From an uncultured Clostridia bacterium (lineage in GTDB: Bacteria; Bacillota; Clostridia; UBA1381), in assembly GCA_944391635.1 (NCBI GenBank), contig CALXUL010000292.1, forward strand, positions 1 to 5,785: a stretch of 5,785 nt of DNA, given 5' to 3'. Below the pieces are notes generated by a model. The model was not told where the DNA came from. It ran no database searches and saw only the letters and a program-made list of their open reading frames with translations. The position numbers and the translations under genes were made by a program. This document shows, in pieces, positions 1 to 4,637 of the stretch (the stretch's first letter is position 1; each line of letters starts with the position of its first letter).

Positions 1-45
1 TAGAAAAAACATCATGAACTCGAACCTTTCCTGATGTTTTTTCTA
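1..45. repeat. Perfect 14-bp hairpin at left window edge
   Basis: Bases 1-14 are the exact reverse complement of bases 32-45, leaving a 17-base loop. Each stem contains a run of six A or T, so the structure resembles a bidirectional terminator on an AT-rich stem, but there is no GC-rich core. It is cut by the window edge and may extend further. Most of it lies within the first arm of the longer inverted repeat at 10-164, whose second arm keeps only part of this hairpin. No gene can be assigned to it. Confidence 0.6.
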
Positions 46-164
46 TGGTTAAAATTTTTATGTAAACGCAAAAACAGGCATCACGTAATATTTGTGGGTT
101 ATCCTGAACTTTATAAAAATTTTAACCATAGAAAAAACATCAGGAAAGGTTCGAGTTCATGATG
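10..164. repeat. 52-bp perfect inverted repeat with 51-base spacer
   Basis: Bases 10-61 are the exact reverse complement of bases 113-164; the match stops sharply on both sides and the spacer is 62-112. The right arm is continuous with the AbiEii-like reading frame, so the left arm looks like the inverted duplicate. A perfect fold-back of this length at a sequence end is a classic sign of a palindromic assembly or amplification artefact. It could instead be a real inverted duplication made during decay of the locus. No terminal-inverted-repeat transposon with a transposase is visible. Confidence 0.85.
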
Positions 165-552
165 ATACCAGCATAGAAGCAGGAATTATTGAAAAGGATT
201 ATGATATTACTTTATTTTTTAAAGAAATTGAGACAGCAGTGCCGGATATAATTTTTAAAGGCAGTACTTCTCTTTCAAAATGTTATAAATTAATAAACCG
301 TTTTTCTGATGACAATGAATTAAATATTACTGCCATAGCAAATCCAACTGAAGGTCAAAGTAAGAGACTAAAATCAAATACAGTTTCCATTATAGACAAG
401 TTTGGCTTTACTTTGACGAAAATAGAAAGTACAAGAAATCGCATGTCATTTAATAAATACATTGTAGACTATGATTCTGTCCTTGAAGCACATACTTGAA
501 AGAGGATTTGGTAATTGAAATCTCCATTTATTTTAGGACGTATCCACATAAT
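92..552 (+). pseudogene. Truncated AbiEii/AbiGii-type nucleotidyltransferase remnant
   Basis: The open frame 92-499 (135 residues) has the N-terminal pattern of AbiEii-family nucleotidyltransferases, the toxin half of type IV toxin-antitoxin/abortive infection pairs. It reads IIEKDY at residues 32-37, the nucleotide-binding GSTSLSK at 57-63, then RFSDDNEL at 70-77, where the family usually has RFSEDIDL, so the second metal-binding Asp is replaced by Glu. NPTEGQ and a GFTLT segment follow. The frame stops at TGA 497-499. Reading from base 496 in the next frame gives LKEDLVIEISIYFRTYPHN, the expected continuation, so one base (probably a T) has been lost. The rest of the protein (family length roughly 250-300 residues) is missing and rtcB begins on the other strand. 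Residues 1-25 come from the inverted repeat and are probably not original. No antitoxin partner is present. Confidence 0.7.
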
Positions 553-575
553 ATGATGAGTGCATCAAGACTGAT

Positions 576-1411
576 TTATGCAGTAGTTTTTATATTTTCA
601 ACAATCTCATTAATATTTTTGTATGCCATAGGAGACTAATGAAGGTGTAAAGTATTTACGCAGTGATATAGATTCCTGCCATCTGCTTTTCATACTCTTC
701 CATTGTAAGTCTTTCAAATGCTACAGAGCTGGACATAATACTTCCCGCGCCGTAGGGATCCGAATTGTTCCAATCGGCGTTTCCTTTTCCGACACAGATT
801 TAACTTCTATCACGCACATTGAATAAGAATTAAAAGCTTTTCTCCGATCTTTGCAGACACGGAACCATTACAAAGAATCATCTCCTCTACATCAATGTAG
901 TTATGGATTGTATGAAAGGAGTCACCACCTGCGTTCCAAGGTTGCGGCTTCCTGAGTGGATGACAAGGTATTTGTTTTCGTCCACATCGCTATCTATTTC
1001 TATAAAGTGATTTCCTCCTCCAAGCGTCCCAAGACTTCTTTTAAGTCTCTTTGTATCCTTAAGATTACGATAACACTTTAAAACCGTTAAATCAAATCTT
1101 TTCTGTCTGCCTACCCCAGCATATCCGCCGCCGGGAATAAAGTAAGCGGCCGCATCAAACTTCTCAAAGTCAATATCTACTTTGCCTAAAGAAACGGTAT
1201 ACATACTACCGCCAATATCCACACCAATCATATTAGGTACCACATTGTCTGTAATGGTCATCCATTACCTGCATGTACGTCGGGCATAATACGAATTTTA
1301 GAAGTCTTAAATGCTGACTCATTGCACGCCGGCTCAATATGTCATAAGCAGTATCTTCAAGTACGTTTGTATAACAGACAGCAATATAAAACTTGCCTTT
1401 TATCTCTTCAT
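576..1411 (-). pseudogene. rtcB: RtcB-type RNA ligase pseudogene
   Basis: RtcB joins 2',3'-cyclic phosphate and 5'-OH RNA ends in a GTP- and Mn-dependent reaction. Matching pieces run in order on the minus strand: ATG at 1411 then EEIKGKF (after one lost base), SKIRIMPDVHAG (about 1263-1305), TITDNVVPN, GVDIGGSM, SLGTLGGGNHFIEID, IHSGSRNLG, then YIDVEEMIL, GEKLLI, ICVGKGNADWN, PYGAGS, and a C-terminus SPMAYKNINE ending at TAA 578-576. Damage is extensive. There is a frameshift after the start, another before NESAF, a short deletion after HAGNG, and roughly 100 residues missing between TQVV and DSFHTIHN. A frameshift follows GEKLLI, stops replace codons near DRS and ITA, and frame is lost again before SPMAYK. 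The metal-binding Cys of DIGCGM and the guanylated His of PHGAGR are both gone. No ligase activity is possible. Strong ribosome binding site absent; a terminator precedes the start. Confidence 0.92.
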
Positions 1412-1426
1412 TTAAAATCTGCTCTC

Positions 1427-1461
1427 AAAAAAACAGGGGGTAAAACTGCTCCTTACCCCCT
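1427..1461 (-). terminator. Intrinsic terminator between the Ro-like gene and rtcB
   Basis: On the minus strand a perfect 9-bp stem AGGGGGTAA/TTACCCCCT (arms 1461-1453 and 1443-1435) closes a 9-base loop and is followed by G and seven T. It begins six bases after the TGA of the Ro-like gene and ends 16 bases before the rtcB ATG. It should end most transcripts from upstream, leaving rtcB to read-through or regulated antitermination. Confidence 0.85.
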
Positions 1462-1466
1462 AAATC

Positions 1467-1868
1467 TCATGCCACTATATTTTTATATCGTTCATTCATC
1501 AGAGTTTCCAGCATAAACTCATACGGTGTCATATCTGATATACTTCCATCAGTTATCATAGAGAAAAGCTTGGATGTGCATCCTGATACCAAAAGCACAC
1601 CTTGTTCATTTTTGGTTACTGGCTGTTGTCTGTTCCTGCTCGAAACATTCCAGAAAACAATTTGAGGAAGTTTATAGCCCGCATCTTCGAACAGTTTCTT
1701 CGCGTACTCAAAGTTTGCCAGCGATGCATCATCTGCACAGCGATCAAATTCCATATCAGATATAATATACAATCTCTTTGGAAGTTCATCCTGTGGGACA
1801 CTGTTCTTTTTGGCGGCATTTAAAACAAGCTCAAAAACTCTTTGTATATTCGTGTTTGCAACTTCATT
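1467..1868 (-). pseudogene. C-terminal part of the Ro60-like vWA protein, beyond an in-frame stop
   Basis: This 133-codon stretch continues in the same frame as the gene upstream (1869-2933), separated only by TAG at 1871-1869, and ends at TGA 1469-1467. It supplies the rest of the von Willebrand A domain: NTNIQRVFEL, the metal-site strand YIISDMEFD, then GYKLPQIVFWNVSSRNRQQP, VSGC and ERYKNIVA, all typical of DUF2828 C-termini. There is no frameshift or lost residue, so before the stop arose the protein was about 488 residues, full length for the family. The fragment has no ribosome binding site of its own. It would be made only by readthrough or suppression of the TAG. Coding quality is undiminished, suggesting a recent stop. 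Confidence 0.85.
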
Positions 1869-2933
1869 CTAACCATTACAATATCTCACTTTATGTAATA
1901 TATCATCACCTTTAATTTCAACAAGCTGCGGATTCTCAGAAAAAGTAATAAAATGATTTTTAAAAGCGCTTTTATTTCTTTCTGCAAAGTAAATTCCAAG
2001 AGAGAACGCAACTGTTGCCGGAATCGGATCGGAACCGCTATACATTGAGCCCGAGCCGTCAATTACAGCAAGTGCATTTTCACCTTTCGTGTAATCTTCT
2101 AACGCGTTCCAAGTATCATTGATAGAAATCCTTTCCTCATCGCTCACATCCCTTTTAAAAAATGGGGCAATTATTTCATAAGGTGTAAGTACATTGGTAT
2201 TCAGTTTTACTCTTCCAGTACGTACCTTATATAAAAACGCACTATACCTTTCTTCATCATTACGAATAAATGCATTACGATACTTAAATAGTGCCTTAGA
2301 AGGTTGTTTTTCATAATCAAAGGTATAGTCCTTTTCGCGAAGATTATTCTCAATAATACGAATGTATGCACGAAGTCTTACAAGTATTTTTCTGTAAGCC
2401 GCATCGTCAAGCCCTAAAAAACGTGCCACCTTCTTTGCAAGCCTTTTCGTTTCACCATTCGATGCATTTACAGAGGGGAGCCATTTTGCGAGCAAAGAAA
2501 CCTCTTTGCCATTTTCCATTTTTTCAAGATCCTTATAAAGCTGTGTTTTTATGTATTCCAGCATTTCCTTTTCAAGAGGTGTTTCAAACAAAACCATAAT
2601 GTCATCAAAGCGCCTATATTCAGCTATGTAATGAAGATTTTTTCTGATGCTGTCCGGTTCATTATAAGAAAGCCATTTTACAATTATCTTAAACACTCTG
2701 CGTTCTCCAAGACCGCCTCGTACATCACGTGCAAAAAAAAGGAGTTTCATAGCAATATCTTTGTTTTCAGTATATGCACGCATAAAGAATGACACGATTT
2801 CTTCTTCACTTTCCCTGCGAAGTGCACCTACAGTTGCAAATAAATCAAGACAGTCAGATAATGTTGAGCTGTACGTTACTGCACCGTTTTCAGTAAAAGT
2901 TTTGTTTGATTCCTGTTTTAAATATTGCAGCAT
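1869..2933 (-). CDS. DUF2828-family Ro60-like (TROVE-type plus vWA) RNA-binding protein, truncated by TAG
   Basis: The family is related to Ro60/Rsr, ring-shaped HEAT-repeat proteins that bind Y RNAs and misfolded RNA ends. ATG 2933 is chosen over an upstream ATG at 2963 because AAAGGAG (2948-2942) sits 8 bases before it and the protein then starts MLQYLKQ. Visible signatures are the helical-repeat region with FFARDVRGGLGERR (66-79), SLLAKWLPSVNAS (146-158), PSKALFKYRNAF (211-222), and a vWA domain opening with AVIDGSGSM (289-297), an intact DxSxS metal site. The product stops after 354 residues at an in-frame TAG, inside the vWA domain, although the remaining 133 codons follow in frame. A truncated protein would keep the RNA-binding ring but lack the last vWA metal ligand. 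It lies directly downstream of the Y-like RNA array, whose last hairpin is in its leader. DUF2828 rather than classical TROVE is my family call from the SLLAKWLPS and PSKA motifs. Confidence 0.85.
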   Translation of the reverse strand: MLQYLKQESNKTFTENGAVTYSSTLSDCLDLFATVGALRRESEEEIVSFFMRAYTENKDIAMKLLFFARDVRGGLGERRVFKIIVKWLSYNEPDSIRKNLHYIAEYRRFDDIMVLFETPLEKEMLEYIKTQLYKDLEKMENGKEVSLLAKWLPSVNASNGETKRLAKKVARFLGLDDAAYRKILVRLRAYIRIIENNLREKDYTFDYEKQPSKALFKYRNAFIRNDEERYSAFLYKVRTGRVKLNTNVLTPYEIIAPFFKRDVSDEERISINDTWNALEDYTKGENALAVIDGSGSMYSGSDPIPATVAFSLGIYFAERNKSAFKNHFITFSENPQLVEIKGDDILHKVRYCNG

Positions 2934-2941
2934 TAAACTCA

Positions 2942-2948
2942 CTCCTTT
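2942..2948 (-). promoter_or_regulatory. Ribosome binding site deciding the Ro-like gene start
   Basis: AAAGGAG on the minus strand, eight bases before ATG 2933. It is inside the coding part of the longer alternative frame from 2963, which has no comparable site, so the shorter start is preferred. Confidence 0.8.
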
Positions 2949-2973
2949 TAAAAGAATAATCATTTAAAATTAC

Positions 2974-3062
2974 AAGGCACCATCAGATACAGGAGTTCTC
3001 CCATAACGGGCATTTTAATACTCTGCTGTTTATCTAATATTATAAATTGATGTTTGTGCCTT
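2974..3062 (-). ncRNA. Y-RNA-like hairpin unit 1, in the leader of the Ro-like gene
   Basis: Closing stem AAGGCAC (3062-3056) pairs perfectly with GTGCCTT (2980-2974), followed by GTAAT. The box after the 5' strand reads AAACATCA (3055-3048), a variant of TnACAGCA. The stem can be extended inward by CATCA (3052-3048)/TGATG (2985-2981) with three bulged A, and an inner helix TTAGAT/ATCTGA can form around a second ACAGCA-like box (AACAGCA, within 3022-3030). It ends 40 bases before the Ro-like start codon, so it may be a processed RNA, a leader control element, or both. Strand is chosen from the tRNA-like modules and the downstream gene. Confidence 0.65.
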
Positions 3063-3073
3063 TTGTAATAAAT

Positions 3074-3146
3074 GCGCCCGGGTGGGAGTCGAACCCACCG
3101 TCACAGGGTTTTTATGACCCTACTCAAACCGCTGAGCTACGGGTGA
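3074..3146 (-). ncRNA. tRNA-like element, not a functional tRNA
   Basis: On the minus strand it has T8-A9, a D-arm GCTC/GAGT with loop AGCGGTTT, an anticodon-type arm AGGGT/ACCCT with seven-base loop CATAAAA, a variable loop, and a textbook T-arm GTGGG TTCGACT CCCAC. The acceptor stem is reduced to CCCG/CGGG with an unpaired C; bases beyond do not pair. Loop position 33 is A instead of the universal U, and no CCA follows (CGCATT instead). D and T arms are kept while decoding and charging features are lost, which is what YrlA-type Y RNAs show. A decayed tRNA-Met-like gene is the alternative. Weak pairing of flanks (TTTTG 5' with CAAAA 3', TGTG with CACA) could enclose it in a Y-type stem sharing bases with unit 1. 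Confidence 0.75.
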
Positions 3147-3184
3147 TATAACTATTTTCAAAATACTTGCCACATATTTGTTTA

Positions 3185-3238
3185 CAGGAATCTCTTTTTT
3201 TATTTGCCATAATGGCTTGCGTGCGCAAAAATTCTCTG
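3185..3238 (-). ncRNA. Possible divergent hairpin unit between unit 2 and the tRNA-like element
   Basis: CAG-A-GAAT (3238-3231) pairs with ATTCCTG (3191-3185) with one bulged A, and T and A runs can extend it inward. Inside are two compact palindromes, TTGCGTGCGCAA (3217-3228) and GCCATAATGGC (3206-3216). The 3' strand is followed by TAAAC, loosely like the GTA after the other stems, but the ACAGCA box is absent, so membership in the array is uncertain. Confidence 0.4.
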
Positions 3239-3254
3239 GTATTAGCTTAAGAAC

Positions 3255-3302
3255 AAGACACCTTATATAAATAAAAATATAATCTTTGCTGTTAGTGTCT
3301 TT
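3255..3302 (-). ncRNA. Y-RNA-like hairpin unit 2
   Basis: AAAGACAC (3302-3295) opens the unit. AAGACAC pairs perfectly with GTGTCTT (3261-3255), which is followed by GTT. The box TAACAGCA occupies 3294-3287. The loop is AT-rich and lacks a tRNA-like insert, making this the shortest member. Its 5' end lies five bases after the 3' end of unit 3, leaving no room for a separate promoter, so the two are probably cotranscribed. Confidence 0.7.
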
Positions 3303-3307
3303 AATAC

Positions 3308-3415
3308 AAGATGCATATATGCCACACAGAGACTTTCACTCTGCAAACACCCTGTTTATGAAACAGGTGCACCCTATTGGCGCTAGCGACAGATTTCTTT
3401 GCTGATAGCATCTTT
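3308..3415 (-). ncRNA. Y-RNA-like hairpin unit 3 with internal tRNA-like cloverleaf
   Basis: AAGATGC (3414-3408) pairs perfectly with GCATCTT (3314-3308), followed by GTA; the box is TATCAGCA (3407-3400). Between them is a cloverleaf: acceptor-like GTCGC/GTGGC (3390-3386 and 3325-3321, two G-U pairs), T-A, D-like arm GCGCC/GGTGC with a five-base loop, anticodon-type arm CCTGT/ACAGG with loop TTCATAA (U33, CAU, AA), a six-base variable loop, and a T-like arm CAGAG/CTCTG with loop TGAAAGT. The D loop has no GG and the T loop no TTC, so it mimics tRNA in secondary structure only. A tRNA-shaped module enclosed by a stem of the RNA's own ends is the general plan of YrlA RNAs. Confidence 0.7.
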
Positions 3416-3457
3416 ATAGAATTAGGATAGAATCACCACCTCCAAGGTATTATGTAA

Positions 3458-3508
3458 TATTGAAACTCTAAGATACCTCTATAGTATTTGACGCTGACAC
3501 TTTCAATA
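3458..3508 (-). ncRNA. Y-RNA-like hairpin unit 4 (variant stem)
   Basis: TATTGAAA (3508-3501) pairs perfectly with TTTCAATA (3465-3458). One base later comes TGTCAGCG (3499-3492), matching the box of unit 3 (TATCAGCA) at six of eight positions. A small inner hairpin ATAC/GTAT is possible. The stem departs from the AAGnnnC form of units 1, 2, 3, 5 and 6, so it is a divergent member. About 40 bases without recognised structure separate it from each neighbour. Confidence 0.5.
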
Positions 3509-3544
3509 AAACTTTCTCCTGTAATTGTTCCGTTTTATTTTTAC

Positions 3545-3599
3545 AAGACTCTTTTAAATCATCCATTAAAACATAATAATTATTGCTGTAAGAGTCTTT
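3545..3599 (-). ncRNA. Y-RNA-like hairpin unit 5
   Basis: AAGACTC (3598-3592) pairs perfectly with GAGTCTT (3551-3545), followed by GTA; two further pairs (TT/AA) can extend it inward. The box is TTACAGCA (3591-3584). The loop is AT-rich with no tRNA-like insert. Aligned to unit 2, the bases after the box and after the 3' strand also resemble each other, suggesting duplication. Confidence 0.7.
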
Positions 3600-3608
3600 A
3601 TCCTTTTC

Positions 3609-3671
3609 AAGGCGCATTGAATGTGCTAAGGTTTTTCAAGACCTGTCACCTAAGATTGCTGTCAGCGCCTT
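3609..3671 (-). ncRNA. Y-RNA-like hairpin unit 6, first in the array
   Basis: AAGGCGC (3671-3665) pairs perfectly with GCGCCTT (3615-3609), followed by GAA; the box is TGACAGCA (3664-3657). The loop holds a smaller AGGT/ACCT hairpin. It is the most upstream unit, about 40 bases after the terminator of the WYL operon, and only nine bases separate it from unit 5. A weak promoter candidate lies just before it. Confidence 0.7.
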
Positions 3672-3681
3672 ATGTGCTTTT

Positions 3682-3710
3682 ATTCTACATCCAAATTATT
3701 CCTTATTCAC
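3682..3710 (-). promoter_or_regulatory. Weak promoter candidate for the RNA array
   Basis: On the minus strand, TAGAAT (3687-3682) is a plausible -10 element, 17 bases after GTGAAT (3710-3705), a poor -35 element. Transcription would start about 10 bases before the first hairpin. It sits between the WYL terminator and the array, where a new promoter is expected. The weak -35 would fit activator dependence, which is inference. Confidence 0.3.
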
Positions 3711-3712
3711 GG

Positions 3713-3751
3713 AAAAAAAGCTGCGAACTTATAATAGTCCGCAGCTTTTTT
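3713..3751. terminator. Bidirectional intrinsic terminator after the WYL operon
   Basis: A long stem of A6-GCTGCG paired with CGCAGC-T6, extended inward by a G-U pair and ACT/AGT around a six-base loop. Both strands end in T runs. The TAA of the downstream WYL gene lies at the edge of the loop (3729-3731). It separates the regulator operon from the RNA array. Confidence 0.85.
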
Positions 3752-4637
3752 GACTTTTGAGTTTATCAATGATTAACTTTTTAAAGCTTTCTGATTCTAA
3801 CACTTCAACCAAGGGACCAAAGGACAGAACGCGAATTACCATCTCCGGCTCGTCGTCTTTATCAAAGTTTATATGAAGAAGGTAGTAATCATCAAACCGT
3901 TCTGCTCTCTTCTCAAAATGAGCAAAGTGAAGCATACATCTCTCCAGAGTGTTTCGTTCTTCGCTCACCTTTAAAGTTATCGTTTCATAATCCGTTTCTG
4001 ACTTGTTTGATTTTATTTCCGCTTCATCATCATAAATAGTACATTTTGTTATTCTTGCAACATTGATTGTGCTGATAAAACTACACCCTCTTGTAACAAG
4101 TCTAAATTTATCGTCCTTTTCTGAATACTCAAATCTTTCAGGAGAACATATTGCATAAATCGTTTTACCTTTTCGGCTTGTCATTTCGATTTCAATATTC
4201 TGACCGGTATTCATAGCCTTTAATATTGTACGAAAATGTGCAATATAATCTTTATTATCATAAGGATCGCCATCACTGTATTTGTCATAAATAAAGTAAT
4301 CCTCATTTGTGAAAAGCGGTTCTATGTCCGAAAGTCCTTCTATTTCTACATCAAAAAGTTTCATTCTTGGGTCTTGCAGTATCGCCTTAAGCCACTGTTT
4401 TTGAATACGAGTCAGAGGCATAGTAGGTTTGTGCTTTAGTGGTGTTGTCAAATCACTTCTTACAACCTGCCATTTTTCGCTTTTCAGAGAAGGAATGATA
4501 TTTAGCATGCTTTCTCCAAAGGCATTTTCTGATACAATTTTATTTAATTCCTTCTCGTTTTTATTGCCTTTTAAAATTTCTGCAATTATTTTTGCAACAG
4601 TGTTGTAGTATGCAGAGTATATCTCATTGAAAATCAT
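3729..4637 (-). CDS. WYL-domain protein, second gene of regulator pair
   Basis: 302 residues, soluble, no signal or membrane segment. WYL domains are ligand-sensing modules of bacterial transcription regulators, several of which respond to nucleic acids or nucleotides and control defence and DNA/RNA damage genes. Here the WYL-like core is at about 135-205 (FRTILKAMNTGQNIEIEM, then SPERFEYSEKDDKFRLV) and a WCX-like C-terminal extension at about 218-295 with the typical LSFGPLVEVLE (271-281). The N-terminal 130 residues contain no helix-turn-helix that I can recognise, so it may act with its partner rather than bind DNA itself. The ATG overlaps the TGA of the upstream gene (ATGA), and the GGAGGGGGAGGA just before it is a strong ribosome binding site within the preceding coding sequence, indicating translational coupling. 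The frame is intact. Confidence 0.82.
   Translation of the reverse strand: MIFNEIYSAYYNTVAKIIAEILKGNKNEKELNKIVSENAFGESMLNIIPSLKSEKWQVVRSDLTTPLKHKPTMPLTRIQKQWLKAILQDPRMKLFDVEIEGLSDIEPLFTNEDYFIYDKYSDGDPYDNKDYIAHFRTILKAMNTGQNIEIEMTSRKGKTIYAICSPERFEYSEKDDKFRLVTRGCSFISTINVARITKCTIYDDEAEIKSNKSETDYETITLKVSEERNTLERCMLHFAHFEKRAERFDDYYLLHINFDKDDEPEMVIRVLSFGPLVEVLESESFKKLIIDKLKSQKSCGLL

Noticed and set aside
554..567. Terminator after rtcB (TGATG/CATCA hairpin)
   Set aside because: Only five AT-rich pairs and no T run follows on the minus strand.
554..640. Extending the AbiEii-like remnant to the TAA near 640 (hydrophobic reading frame)
   Set aside because: The opposite strand there encodes the RtcB C-terminus (SPMAYKNINE), so the hydrophobic frame is an antisense artefact.
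1322..1516. Plus-strand open frame of 64 codons
   Set aside because: It lies over the rtcB N-terminal remnant, the terminator and the Ro-like C-terminus on the other strand, has no ribosome binding site and no family resemblance.
1574..1823. Three further open frames (both strands) over the vWA C-terminal region
   Set aside because: They are out-of-frame shadows of the conserved DUF2828 C-terminus.
3321..3390. Functional tRNA-Met (CAU) inside unit 3
   Set aside because: Five-base D loop, no TTC in the T loop, a five-pair acceptor with two G-U pairs and no CCA rule out a normal tRNA.
2974..3671. CRISPR array
   Set aside because: The repeats are paired strands of hairpins with covariation, spacing is irregular, and there are no uniform spacers or cas genes.
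3488..3760. Plus-strand open frame of 90 codons across the RNA array
   Set aside because: It crosses hairpin units and the bidirectional terminator, lacks a ribosome binding site, and its protein shows no recognisable motif.
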